Shown here piece after piece: positions 8,026 to 18,503 of a stretch of 47,800 bases of DNA; position 1 is the stretch's first letter; the number at the start of each line of letters is the position of its first letter. The stretch spans positions 1-47,800 of the forward strand of contig JADJRC010000021.1 in assembly GCA_016712415.1 (NCBI GenBank), in the 5' to 3' direction. The notes under the pieces are model-generated. The model was given only the letters and a program-made list of their open reading frames with translations. It was not told where the DNA came from and made no database searches. The stretch comes from Lewinellaceae bacterium (lineage in GTDB: Bacteria > Bacteroidota > Bacteroidia > Chitinophagales > Saprospiraceae). A program made the position numbers and the translations under genes.

Positions 8026-11000
8026 TTATTTCATTAGCACAAACCCGCCCATTTCTCCGGGTCATTGTCCTTTTTCATCTCCAACTGCGCAGCCCTGAAA
8101 GCCGCTGAATGTCCATTTTTTGCCCAACCACTGGCTGTAGAACAGTTTCACCAAATCTTTAGTCGCCAGATCCGGTACTTTCCACAGGCTCATGATGAGG
8201 TACTGCGCCCCGGCGATTTTGAACGCCCGCTGCAGCCCGTATACCCCTTCGTTACCCGCTACGTCGCCCAAGCCCGTTTCGCAAGCCGACAGAACAACCA
8301 ACTCCGTGTTGGGTAGCGACATAGCACTGATTTCATAGGCCGTGAGAATACCGTCCTCCATGCCTTTTTTGAACGGTTTGCCCGTCTGCTATGCATGGTT
8401 ACCGCCCGCTAACACGAGGCCTTGAGCGCACGACGGTGTTCACTGATTCGGTAGGCTGGCTCGTCGCCAAACTTCCCTTTGCTTTTTTAGCCATACTTTT
8501 GGGGCTGAGAAAAAATAACCGTGTAGCCAGGTGTATCACCCTAGGTGAAGAGCCGGAAGGTGATAATGAGCCCGCACGTTGCTTAAACAGTTCCTTCCTT
8601 GATGCACCGAAACCCGTGAACGCTTGAACGTTAAATTTTTTTTGTATTAATTGTTGGCGGACAATTTCTACTTCCTCCAGAGTGCTTGGCAGCGGGGCGA
8701 GCGGCGAAATCTGTCGTACGCTGTCGTTATATTCCGGCAGTTCTTCTCTCGTCGCTGCCACGCATACGACACCATTGGTGTGGTTTTCGCATTGAATGGC
8801 TGTGTGTGTCCGATTCATAGCGGATACCGCCGAAAAGAAGCGCCTACGTGCCAATTTTCGCCGTAACGGGCGCTACCAATTGTCGCGTAGAGCCGAGCCT
8901 CACAAGTTTATACTTGTCTATCAACGTACTATTTCCTCGTGCATTCAGCGCAATGGCATCAAGGTTGACGTTGTGAAGAGCACCATTCGGTGCATAATAT
9001 ACTTTACTTATATCCTTCAATAGTGGTTTGATTGGTTTCCAGAGCAGGCTATACAACGAGTTGCCGCCGATAGTGTACTGATACCTTTATCTGGATAGCT
9101 TTTATGGAGTAGGTTATTGAGTTGTTGCCACCGCAGAGCGGTATTAGTGGGGACAGGTGTCGTCAGCCAGAAGTACGAGTGGGCATATAGTGCTGTCGGC
9201 TTCGTCGGGGTCGTAGTAGCGATAACGGATAAACTCTACTGCAGCCTCGCCCTTGTCCAGGTGGTCGCGCATCTTGCCAGTGGGCACCTGACGAGTTTCC
9301 GAAGACGGAAAATTTTCGAGTAAGCGCTTTTCGTAGCCCTTGGCTTCTGCTTCTAATTCGGCGACGTATCGACGTTCAGCAATGGGTCGGCGTATCTCCT
9401 GACAAGATCGAGTGCGTGTACCTCGCCAACGTTCAAATGTGTCGCGAGGAGGTCAGATTTGGCGAGACAGAACGGTCGACGTTACGGGCATTCTCAAGCA
9501 GGTAACCACTGAAAAAGCGCATTATCAAAACTTGCGCCAATGAGTTCAGAGTTGGGGTGATTTTGAGAAAAGGAGAGAAAATAATCGAAATCGTTCTCAA
9601 AATTTCGTAAGTAGGCAAGCATTTGATTTTCAGAAGAGTACGCGGCGGAATTCTCGATACGATAGCGGTAGAGTTTATTCAATTCGAGTAAAGCAATTGA
9701 GGATTGGGGCATTCTGTTGGCTTCTTGATAAAGCAAGGCTAGATTATTTAAGGAAATCGCGTAGTCAGGGTGTTCTTTACCTATGGTATTTTCCTGAAGC
9801 TGTATTGCATCCCGCAACAATGGTTCTGCTTTTTTGTAGTTGCCCATTTGCGTATATAACATGGCAAGGTTGGTCAAAGAGGTAGCATATTGAGGATGTG
9901 TCCTTGCCCAATATATTTGTATGAATATCTTTTGCTTCCAATAAAAGCGGCTCATCCTTAGATGGAAGGTCTATTTTTAAATACAACAGAGCAAGGTTGT
10001 TCAGAACATCGGCATAATTGGGGTGTTCTTTACCTAATTCTTTTGCCCAAATATCTTTTGCTTCCAGAAAAAGCGGCTCCGCTTTGAAGTAGTCTCCTAT
10101 TTGTTTGTACAGCACGGCTAAATTGTTCAAAGACAGGGCATAGCGTGACTGCCCCTCGCCAAGTTTTTTTGCCCAAATGTCTTTTGCTTCTAGATAAAGA
10201 GACTCCGCACTGATGAAATCTCCTAATTGCATATACAATTGAGCCAGATTATTTGAAGCGTTAGCATAGTGTGAAGTCAGATCTTTGCCTACCAATTCTG
10301 CCCTGTAGATGCCCATGGCTTCCAAATAAAGCGGTTCAGATTTGGCATACCGTCCCATATCCAAATACAAATTGGCGAGCTTGAACGCGGCCATAGGGTA
10401 GTCAGGACTTTCTTTGCCTAACACCTTGCTTATAATACCTTTTCCTTCCAGAAAAAATCTCTCAGATGTTGTGTAATTCCCCATTTCCATGTACAAATCA
10501 GCAAGATCAATCAGACATACAGCATAATTTGGGTCTGCAGTGTCTACTATACTTGACATAGCATTTACCGCACTTAAAAGTAAAGGCTCGGCCTTAGAAT
10601 AATTTCCTAATTCAAAATATAAATAGCCCAAGTCATGCAATACTCTAGCGTAATCAAAATGCTTTGTTCCTTGTACTCTTGGTCGAATGTCCATAGCTTC
10701 TATAAGAAGCGGTCTGGCCTTAACATATTCCGCCGTATACAAGTACAAATAGCGAGGTTATTTACAGTATTGGCATAGTACGAGTTTTCTTTGCCTAATA
10801 CTTTCGCTCGGGCTTTTATCGCTTCTATATAAAGAGATTCTCGCCTTAGAGTACCGCCCATTTCATGATAAACAGCGCCAAGGCCGTTCAAATAAGTGGC
10901 AAAATCCTCGTTTTCTCTCCCCGATATCTTTTCCTTAATACTCATTGCTCCCAAAAATGATGACTCCGCGTCCGGATACCGCCCCATTTGATAAAATGTT

Positions 11001-11237
11001 CTACCTTCACTGTGCAAACACTTCGCATAGAGTATACTATTTTTACTAAAAGCCGCAGCAGATTTTTCTTTCGCGAACTCAACGGCTGCAAGCGCTCCGT
11101 CGAAATTGTACTCAATAGTCATTTTTCGGTTCGTGTCAAGCAGGCTATCCACCCTCTTACCACAAGATAGAGTCCGATTCTTGAGATAATAGGAAAAAGG
11201 GAATACACCCAAGGAAGGCAAAAAAGATGCTTTTCAT
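8026..11237 (-). pseudogene. Secreted TPR-repeat protein with C-terminal CHAT (caspase-like) domain, frameshifted
   Basis: The ATG at 11237 opens a clear signal peptide (MKSIFFAFLGCIPFFLLSQE). About ten kinesin-light-chain-type TPRs follow (pattern YAxxLNNLAxLYxxxGxYxxAEPLxLEA) between about 11100 and 9700. The CHAT domain occupies about 9300 to 8026: EAAVEFIRYRYYDPDEAD, YAPNGALHNVNLDAIALN, HLATH region near 8535, LVVLSACETGLGDV with the catalytic Cys, GVYGLQRAFKIAGA and WKVPD. It ends EKWAGF...K at 8026 once a one-base loss is allowed for. CHAT domains are caspase-clan peptidases, and TPR-CHAT proteins take part in bacterial cell-death or signalling systems; the substrate here is unknown. 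At least six indels. IS256 sits 64 nt upstream. Confidence 0.85.
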
Positions 11238-11301
11238 GGCATAGGATCGTTTTCAAAGTGACGAAAACGGTGATTGGAATATGTGAATGTAAGAGATTTC
11301 A

Positions 11302-12742
11302 GGTAATGTTTCAAAAAGTGTGTCTGGTCAAGGTCTTCACCACGTAGTCAAAGAATAATTTGGATCAAAAGCGTTTGGAGTTTTTGTGATGCCTTTTTCC
11401 ACATTTCAATACCCTCGGCGGTCAAAAATCCATAAAAATTTTTGATCGGCGAAAGGGTTGTTGAAATTGTGGGAAAAGCGGATTATCAGGTGTCATTTTC
11501 GATCCAAATAAATCGTTTTTGTTCGTAGTCCAGTTTTGGAACCCTTCGATCGTAAGCAGTCCGGGTCATAGAAACTTTTCCTAACAGGAAGATGAGCGAA
11601 TCGCTGTCGGGCATAACTCCCCGCATCCTCAGTGTCCGTTTGTAATCGCGGTTGAGCCGTTCTATCCAGTTGGTGGAGTAGATCATGCTCCGGGTTTTGT
11701 GGTGGTAGTTGAGGTAAGTGAAGTGAGCAAAATAATTGGATTTGTCCAGGTAGTTTTTGAGCGATGGGTAGCGTTTTTTCCAGGTATCTACAAAATCTTC
11801 CCAGCGCTTCCAGCCCTTGTCAGGGGAGTCATCCTTTTTGTCTGTAACAAATACTTCACGCAAATCTTCGCCGACGGCTTTTTTGTCAGCAGGCTTTATC
11901 CGGCTCAGCACGTTACGCTCTAAATGAACCACGCATTTTTGGAACGGCGCCCTGGGAATACCCGCGCTGTGGCGGTCTCCAAGCCGCTCAAACCGTCTGC
12001 AACAACCAACCCCAGGCGTTTTACACCCCGTTTTCGGAGGCTGCCAAGCGCTTCTGCCCATCCACCGGCGCTTTCGGTCGGAAAGTTTACTATTGCCAAT
12101 ACCTCGCGTCTTCGATCACTTTTTACCCCCAATATCGTGTAGTAGGCCTCCTTGCTCACCGACCCATCGCGTCTTGTGCTCCAGAATAATGCATCAATGT
12201 ACACGATCGGGTAGTACTCCTCCAGTGGGCGCATCAGCCAGCCCAACACTTCTTCACGAGCGTAATCAAACATCCGGCTTACGCTCGATTTGGAATAATG
12301 ACGACCGTACAACTTCTCAAACAATCCCCCCACCTGTGCCGTCGTCAAGCCGGCTCCGTACAACTCAAAGGCAATCTTGCGACATTCCTCCTCCTGATCC
12401 CGCAATACACTCATCAATATCGGGTAAAAGTTGCCCTCGCGCGTGCGAGGCACCCGCAATTCCAGCATTTTACCCCGACCATAGGCCCGTACTTGCCGAA
12501 ATCCATTGCCTTTGTCTTCCGCAGTTTGGAGCAAATACTCCTGACGTTCGGCTTTCATCAAAGCCTCAAAGGACATCCGTATAACTTCGTTGAATCCGTC
12601 TTCCTGGCTTGCAACTTCCGTCAAAAGTGCCGTAATTTGTGTCTTGCTTAATTGCATCGGGTCTTCTTTTTTAGTGTGGTTTTGCGACCACTAAAATGAA
12701 GACCTTTTTTCTTTTTTCAGACACACTTTTTGGAACACTATC
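11302..12742 (-). mobile_element. IS256-family insertion sequence with 8-bp target duplication
   Basis: Ends pair over 25 bp with three mismatches: left GGTAATGTTTCAAAAAGTGT..., right (reverse complement) GATAGTGTTCCAAAAAGTGT.... Direct repeats AGATTTCA flank it at 11294-11301 and 12743-12750, the 8-bp target duplication expected for IS256. Length 1441 bp. It holds one transposase gene on the minus strand. It separates the TPR-CHAT gene from the Rhs island and may have displaced the CHAT promoter. Confidence 0.92.
11486..12657 (-). pseudogene. IS256-family (Mutator) transposase, one frameshift
   Basis: Starts MQLSKTQITALLTEVASQ at 12657 and stops at 11486 after WIENDT. DDE residues are visible: first Asp in VYIDALFW, second Asp in VVADGLSGLE, and Glu in STNWIERLNRDYKR. 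The frame breaks near 11950, where FPG should be followed by APFQKCVVHLERNV. A run of three C residues on the plus strand should probably be four. With that base restored the protein is about 391 residues, normal for the family. It is the only gene of the element. Confidence 0.9.
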
Positions 12743-12775
12743 AGATTTCAAGATATTATTTGAACCTTCAAACAT

Positions 12776-12811
12776 AAAAAACCAGTCCCGGTGAGGTGGC
12801 CCGCCGGGACT
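12776..12811 (-). terminator. Rho-independent terminator closing the minus-strand Rhs island
   Basis: On the minus strand AGTCCCGG and CCGGGACT form a stem with a 12-nt loop, followed by GG and a run of six T residues. It lies downstream of the last open fragment of the island (stop at 12862) and just outside the IS256 right end, so it probably ends the island transcript. Confidence 0.8.
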
Positions 12812-12861
12812 GAACAATTTACCCTGTCAAAGTTTTAAAATTGGAATTGTCCTATGAAAAT

Positions 12862-13015
12862 TCATCCGACAATTCGCACATAATAGGCTCCGAGTGGTTC
12901 TTTTTCGAAATTCAAAGTTCGTATAGTTCCTACTGGCACAAGAGTATAATCTTCATTACTACTTCTCCAAGATTGTTTACTAGTTGTACCAGTGTTGTGA
13001 GGCTTCCCCGCATTT
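12862..13015 (-). CDS. Orphan C-terminal fragment next to an IS end
   Basis: Reading out of the ISAzo13 copy, the frame gives NAGKPHNTGTTSKQSWRSSN, then EDYTLVPVGTIRTLNFEKEP and LGAYYVRIVG before a stop at 12862. It has no start codon of its own once the IS is removed, because three stops of the upstream lipoprotein frame precede it. It may be the tail of a lost toxin or immunity cassette. I do not recognise the family. Confidence 0.35.
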
Positions 13016-13016
13016 A

Positions 13017-14308
13017 GGAACGTGTCGTAAATAACTTTCCGGTTTTCAATTTGCCGGAGCAATTCTGTAATTCCAATTTGAATTGACCTTGTCGTGTTTG
13101 ATATTGCATGTTTCCCAAAATTTTTCATTCTTTTTTTTGCCGGTTAAGAATTTTCTGCGAATGATCTGGGTCTCAATTTTCAAGCTTGATTTCAGGTCTG
13201 TATTTCGTTGATCGATTAGTTTTTTGGCGGTTTGGGCTGAGTCCAGTTTGATACCACTCAATATCTTGTCACTGCCGGGAATAGCCGATGTTCAATAGGG
13301 TTATATTTAGAGCAATAAGGCGGATAATGGGCGATTATGAACTTTACTCCCAATTCATCGGCCAATTGCTGCACCTGTTCTTTGAAAAGACTGTTTCTAC
13401 TGCCGTTGGAGCCTCCGCCATCACATAGGATAAGAATAGGCTGGTCTTTATTGTATCTCTTACTTCCATGTTTGTTCCACCACCTCCGAATACATTCCAC
13501 GCTGAATTCTGCTGTGTCGCCTGATGTGCCAATGAACATATATCCATTATTGAGTCCCAAGTCATAAATCCCTGTGGTACGATTTTGCCCGTGGCAAAAC
13601 TGTTAAAGTCGTGGTCATAACAGGCAACTTTCCCATCTGCAAGCACGGCCCGAACGGTAAAAATCACCTAAATACTCCTTTTTCTTGGCATCTATGCTCA
13701 AAACGGCATGCCCGCGAGAAAGGTGGTACCGCTTTAGGCTTTTTATCCTTTCAAATTGTTCATTCCGACCTTCAACCTCTTTCATCACCGTGTCTTTTGA
13801 CATCTTCCGCTTGCCTAAATCAACTTTCGACAATAATCGATATACAACCTCACGACATACCTTGATTCCTTTATCCGACATCTTCTTCCGAATCTCTTCA
13901 ATACTTAGATACGTCCAGCGAGTCCCATGAACCGGGCAACCTGCCGTATGCGAATCAATTACTTCTTCGAACTTCTTCATCAACTTCGGCTCGTTTGATT
14001 CTTTGCTCCGACGGCCACCACCAGCCTTGCGAATCCGATCCTTCAAAAAACTTTTTTTTCGAACTCATCAAGCCCAGATTGAATAGTCTTGGCTGATATC
14101 TTGAACAACCGGGAAATGTACGCAACCCCGCCATGACCTAGTTTTCGTGCTTCTATGGCAGCATAGTGCCGCCGGTCTTTTTCGTTCAGACTCTCGAACA
14201 TGTAAATCATATCCTGCTCGATTTCTGGTGGGTACGGAAATTCAACTTTTTTCATCCCCAAATTTAATTCCTTACCTTGAAACCCGAAAGTTATTTACGA
14301 CACGTTCC
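13017..14308 (-). mobile_element. ISAzo13-family insertion sequence, copy 1
   Basis: The ends are exact inverted repeats beginning GGAACGTGTCGTAAATAACT (13017 inward and 14308 inward on the other strand). It is nearly identical to the copy at 17219-18503 but in the opposite orientation. TA lies immediately outside both ends, consistent with a short target duplication. Length 1292 bp, one transposase gene. Confidence 0.88.
13046..14255 (-). pseudogene. ISAzo13-family transposase, copy 1, frameshifted
   Basis: Starts MKKVEFPYPPEIEQDMIYMF. An N-terminal HTH region follows (EARKLGHGGVAYISRLFKIS) and then IRKAGGGRRSKES. The catalytic part shows AVLSIDAKKKEYLGDF (Asp), ILCDGGGSNGSRNSLF (Asp) and YCSKYNPIEHRLFP (Glu). 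It ends WNYRIAPAN at 13046, a typical C-terminus for the family. The frame changes at least four times; one change is in a run of eight A residues near 14053 where copy 2 has six. Interleaving both copies would rebuild a full protein of about 400 residues. Confidence 0.88.
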
Positions 14309-14323
14309 TAAATTGGTTCACTA

Positions 14324-14875
14324 CTAGTGAATGGGCTGGAATTCTAAGAGGTTAACAATATTTTCCATTTTCATTTTATCAGAATGATTAATAGTGTATT
14401 GAGACAGGTTTATCTCGAACCTTAAATGATGACTTAAGAGTTCACCCCAATAAACGCTAACTCGCCCTTCTTTATATTTACATTTACCTATAAACCCAAA
14501 TGTTTTTCCGGCAGAAATTTTCTCCACAGTAATTTTCAGTGTTTTCGGGTGCTAAATCTGTAAGCCGACTTTTACATACCGGATGTTGATGCTATCAGGA
14601 AGATGGGAAAGATAAGTGCCTTGATAGTCAAAAAAGTCAAAATACAATTTCGAGTTAAGGTTTTCATATCCGAATCGTTCTAAATACCCCCATTGAATAA
14701 CACTGTTAATATTATGCATAGAGGTGTCAATAAAGAATGTCATAATCAAGGTGTCGCCAGCATAATTAATTTGACGAGTTTCTTTTTTCATGGAACCAAT
14801 GTTATGGCTATATAAACAACCAAGCAACAATACAAATAAGAATATCCAATAGACTTTGTTCCAAGTATATGCCAT
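14324..14875 (-). pseudogene. Lipoprotein, candidate immunity protein 0, one frameshift
   Basis: ATG at 14875 opens MAYTWNKVYWIFLFVLLLGC, a signal peptide with lipobox LLLGC. After NYAGDTLIMTFFIDTSMHNI and SVIQWGYLERFGYENLN the frame breaks at about 14550 and resumes with KISAGKTFGFIGKCKYKEG, ending LLEFQPIH at 14324. It begins 3 nt after the stop of the Rhs fragment with the HGMGH tail, so it is probably co-translated. It is clearly paralogous to the lipoprotein at 24023-24584 (shared SVIQWGYLER, LPDSI, GFI). The immunity role is inferred from position and outer-envelope location only. Confidence 0.6.
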
Positions 14876-14878
14876 TTT

Positions 14879-15725
14879 TTATTGATTATCATTGTTTGAA
14901 TTGAATCTGTTACTCATCTGCTGCATCATTTCCGGATTATTTCGGGCAGTCGACTCAATTAAAGAAACAATATTGCCTTTATGGAGTGCAATAATCATAG
15001 CTAGTTTAGGTCCGACAGACATAAAACCCAAATCTTCATTTGTCGGATGTTGTATTCCCGAATTGTGTCCCATGCCATGCAATATGCATAGAGATACAGC
15101 ATCAGTCATATTTAGAAATGAATATGTTCCTGTCACGCTTCCTGTTACAGTTACGCCGTTGGGATATTTAAATATTTCCTCATTCATAGTGGAAGTGGCA
15201 ATTACATAACCCCAATTTTGAGGCCCTCTGTCTGATAACTCCGGTTATCAAACGAAGGCGTTTTTAAAAATTTATCCTTAAGCCCCGTTTTAAATTCCTC
15301 ACTCAAATAACCCTTGTCTAAATTCCCAAGGATAAAATTTGCCGCCTCTTTTTTATTGCCCCCCACAACGGCAACAGCGTCAGTTGTCTTAATTTTGGTT
15401 ATATCAAATTTTTTCGAGTCGCCTACCATGACCACGTTCGTAGTCAAATTTGCGGCATTGATAAACTTTTCGAGTATTGACTTTAGCCCTTTTATCACAC
15501 TTTTATCCGCACCATTTAATCCCAGTACATAGATAGTGTTCCCCATTTTGCATATTTCCTATTCCCCGTTCCTGTACTTTTTTTTGCCGTCTATCATATC
15601 CTGCATTCCCGGATTCCAGGATGTGAACATCCCATTGGGATCAATAAATATTACCGGATTGTCCTTGGCATAGTTGTACGGCGAAAACCATGATGAAGCA
15701 TCAACAAGACGGTTACCTTGATATA
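14879..15725 (-). pseudogene. Rhs C-terminal cassette 0: metzincin-like tail with HGMGHNSGIQHP
   Basis: The fragment begins in the Rhs junction (SSWFSPYNYAKDNPVIFIDP then NGM), which marks where an Rhs core ends and a variable tail begins. The tail contains NTIYVLGLNGADKSVIKGL, DAVAVVGGNKKEAANFILG and, after frame changes near 15550 and 15205, NGVTVTGSVTGTYSFL, CILHGMGHNSGIQHP and GFMSVGP. HxxxHxxGxxH followed by a Met resembles the metzincin zinc site and Met-turn, but the catalytic Glu of HExxH is Gly (HGMGH, 15065-15079). Almost all the core is missing. It could be a dead toxin, a miscalled codon, or a non-catalytic domain. Confidence 0.6.
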
Positions 15726-15878
15726 GACGCGCTTGTCTTTCTCAAGCCGCTGCATAACGCGGAGCCGTTTGACCGTTTTACCATCAAGGTGTATCATACC
15801 GCAAAAGTTAATTTATGCTAACTTTTCGCAAACCACTTTCCGACGGGTATTAACCAGCAAAGCAAAGGCCTCATATAT

Positions 15879-16424
15879 TTAGTTTTTTAAAGGTTTAATT
15901 AGAGCCATACATGGTTTTGATTCTTTTCGCTTTGCCAAGCTTTCATACAAACAATCTAAATCCAAGCCTTCAACGTTGAACGCTTCCAGGAATTTTTTTT
16001 TGGATTTTAAATCCAGTTCGCTAGCATTTATATAGTCAATATTGTTGAAATATAAATCGTCAAAAAAATCTTTAAAGTCATTATCGTTGAAGCCTTTTAG
16101 TTTGTAAAGAATTTCGCTTCTGGTGTTAAAGCGAATATTAAATCGCCCTCATATAAGAATAAATAATTAGAAGATTGGTCCCAGGTAATGTGGATGAGGA
16201 AAAATATAATATTTTGAAAACCCCTTGGAGCCTAATTTCCTATATGTAATTGGTTCTTTTAGAAACGAGCAAATAACATCCGCGCTGTCAACATTAAAAA
16301 TGTAAGGAATTATATTTATCTTTGCAAGAAGTAACATTTTTTCTGAATACTTTTCATAGCCAACTGAATCAATCTGTTGACCCTTTATGCTATGTGGAAA
16401 TAGTAAAATGAAAAAAAGTATCAA
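15879..16424 (-). pseudogene. Secreted protein, candidate immunity protein 1, one frameshift
   Basis: A hydrophobic signal segment (LILFFILLFPHSIKGQQIDS) is followed by VGYEKYSEKMLLLAKINIIP and FSKYYIFPHPHYLG. The frame then breaks near 16170 and resumes with LKGFNDNDFKDFFDDLYFNN and ends ALIKPLKN at 15879. No ATG is present in frame; a TTG at 16424 is used here, so the start is uncertain. It follows the Rhs tail with HEGGH and a 58-codon open frame. Rich in Asp, Asn and Lys and AT-rich, like the other small genes of the island. An immunity role is an inference from gene order and predicted export. Confidence 0.5.
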
Positions 16425-16440
16425 TTGTGAAAAAGGTATG

Positions 16441-16617
16441 CTATACTTCTTGAAATACGGAGTCCGCGTGGAAAAAAAATGCATTGTTTGATTGCTGAGG
16501 TAAATTTTGCGGTTGAGGTGAGTGGTGCCTGGCAAAAAAATTAATGCCTTCATTCAAAATATCGGCATTTATTTTGCCCAATTCCTTCGTTGCAGCAAAC
16601 CTTTTATAATATTCCAT
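16441..16617 (-). CDS. Small ORF of 58 codons directly after Rhs cassette 1
   Basis: Starts MEYYKRFAATKELGKINADI one base after the Rhs cassette 1 stop and ends DSVFQEV at 16441, abutting the next gene. No signal peptide, no recognised domain. The tight spacing suggests translation coupled to the toxin. Alternatively it is the misframed N-terminal part of the candidate immunity gene downstream. Confidence 0.4.
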   Translation of the reverse strand: MEYYKRFAATKELGKINADILNEGINFFARHHSPQPQNLPQQSNNAFFFHADSVFQEV

Positions 16618-16618
16618 G

Positions 16619-17218
16619 TTATTTCTTTTGTTTCTTGTTTTGAAAATATACGCCCTCTTCTTTATATGCTCTTTGACCACTGGGATTTGTGCTTTCATGG
16701 CCTGTTCTGGAATCCGGATGCCGTTTTAACCACTCAATATATTCTGCAAGGTTCTGAACTTCGTATATTGCGTGGCCACCTTCATGTGCTAATGTGGCAC
16801 CAACTGTTTCAGATGATTTGTTTAAAACTATAGATACTGTGTTTTTCCAAATTGTGATTTTACAGTCAAAACTAATTTTTCTCTTTGGTATTATTGTCAA
16901 TTAGCATATAAGCATTATTAGGGTTGGCTTTTGTTATGCCGTCTACTTTCTGCCCTGTTTTATCATTAACCAAATTATCTTTAGTGATAATATACACGTC
17001 GACTGCATTACCACCAGCATCTTTTAGATCATTCAGTGCATCATACTCTTCCAAATTATTATCTTTCAAATCTGCAATAGCAGACTCTACAATTTGATAC
17101 TTTTCATTGGCAGAGTTAAATGCATTTTCGGCTCTCCTTAATTCCTTTTGCAGTTTTTTATATTCTTTGGATTTATTATCACCATTAAAAGATTCTAAAT
17201 TCTTCTGTGCTTCGCTTA
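16619..17218 (-). pseudogene. Rhs cassette 1, toxin tail with HEGGH zinc-protease motif (3' part)
   Basis: This is the C-terminal part of the Rhs gene split by ISAzo13 copy 2. Removing the IS and one TAA of the target duplication joins NAQKRL to SEAQKNLESFNGDNK in frame. A Lys/Glu-rich coiled-coil-like stretch follows (KEYKKLQKELRRAENAFNSA). Then come DVYIITKDNLVNDKTGQKVD and, after a frameshift near 16885, SETVGATLAHEGGHAIYEV with HEGGH at 16772-16786. The protein ends YFQNKKQKK at 16619. HExxH is the zinc-binding and catalytic motif of zincins. A protease toxin is inferred from the Rhs context and this motif. Confidence 0.7.
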
Positions 17219-18503
17219 GGAACGTGTCGTAAATAACTTTCGGTTTCAAGGTAAGGAATTAAATTTGGGGATGAAAAAGTTGAATTTCCGTACCCACCAG
17301 AAATCGAGCAGGATATGATTTACATGTTCGAGAGTCTGAACGAAAAGACCGGCGGCACTATGCTGCCATAGAAGCACGAAAACTAGGTCATGGCGGGGTT
17401 GCGTACATTTCCCGGTTGTTCAAGATATCAGCCAAGACTATTCAATCTGGGCTTGATGAGTTCGAAAAAAGGTTTTTGAAGGATCGGATTCGCAAGGCTG
17501 GTGGTGGCCGTCGGAGCAAAGAATCAAACGAGCCGAAGTTGATGAAGAAGTTCGAAGAAGTAATTGATTCGCATACGGCAAGTTGCCCGGTTCATGGGAC
17601 TCGCTGGACGTATCTAAGTATTGAAGAGATTCGGAAGAAGATGTCGGATAAAGGAATCAAGGTATGTCGTGAGGTTGTATATCGATTATTGTCGAAAGTT
17701 GATTTAGGCAAGCGGAAGATGTCAAAAGACACGGTGATGAAAGAGGTTGAAGGCCGGAATGAACAGTTTGAAAGGATAAAAAACTTGAAGCGCTACCACC
17801 TTTCTCGCGGGCATGCTGTTTTGAGCATAGATGCCAAGAAGAAAGAGTATTTAGGTGATTTTTACCGTTCGGGCGGTGTGTTTGCAGATGGGAAGGTTGC
17901 CTGTTATGACCATGACTTTAATAGTTTTGCCACCGGCAAAATCGTACCCAAGAGGATTTATGACTTGGGACTCAATAATGGATATATGTTCATTGGCACA
18001 TCAGGCGACACAGCAGAATTCAGCGTGGAATGTATTCGGAGGTGGTGGAACAAACATGGAAGTAAGAGATACAATAAAGACCAGCCTATTCTTATCCTAT
18101 GTGATGGCGGAGGCCCAACGGCAGTAGAAACAGTCTTTTCAAAGAACAGGTGCAGCAATTGGCCGATGAATTGGGAGTAAAGTTCATAATCGCCCATTAT
18201 CCGCTTATTGCTCTAAATATAACCCTATTGAACATCGGCTATTCCCGGCAGTGACAAGATATTGGAGTGGTATCAAACTGGACTCAGCCCAAACCGCCAA
18301 AAAACTAATCGATCAACGAAATACAGACCTGAAATCAAGCTTGAAAATTGAGACCCAGATCATTCGCAGAAAATTCTTAACCGGCAAAAAAAGAATGAAA
18401 AATTTTGGGAAACATGCAATATCAACACGACAAGGTCAATTCAAATTGGAATTACAGAATTGCTCCGGCAAATTGAAAACCGAAAGTTGTTACGACACGT
18501 TCC
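17219..18503 (+). mobile_element. ISAzo13-family insertion sequence, copy 2, inserted in an Rhs gene
   Basis: Same ends as copy 1 (GGAACGTGTCGTAAATAACT at the left; inverse at the right with one A missing). TTA flanks it on both sides (17216-17218 and 18504-18506), a 3-bp target duplication. Orientation is opposite to copy 1, so the 2.9 kb between the copies is bounded by long inverted repeats. Its insertion splits Rhs cassette 1 between the core and the zinc-protease tail. Confidence 0.92.
17271..18476 (+). pseudogene. ISAzo13-family transposase, copy 2, frameshifted
   Basis: ATG at 17271 begins the same protein as copy 1, but one A is missing in the first A-run (ATGAAAAAG versus ATGAAAAAAG), which shifts the frame after three codons. 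From about 17416 a long frame is open: FKISAKTIQSGLDEFEKRFL, SKVDLGKRKMSKDTVMKEVE, HAVLSIDAKKKEYLGDF, GYMFIGTSGDTAEFSVE and ILILCDGGGP. A second break follows at the third glycine, where copy 1 reads GGGSNGSRN. The C-terminal part (SGIKLDSAQTAKKLIDQRN) ends at 18476. Together the two copies supply nearly every codon of an intact transposase. Confidence 0.88.

Noticed and set aside
11920..12061. Programmed frameshift in the IS256 transposase
   Set aside because: IS256 transposases use a single frame; the break is a missing base in a short G-run, like many others here.
15726..15878. Short minus-strand peptide MIHLDGKTVKRLRVMQRLEK as a transposase start
   Set aside because: Too short and without further transposase motifs; it abuts the Rhs fragment, but its origin cannot be supported.
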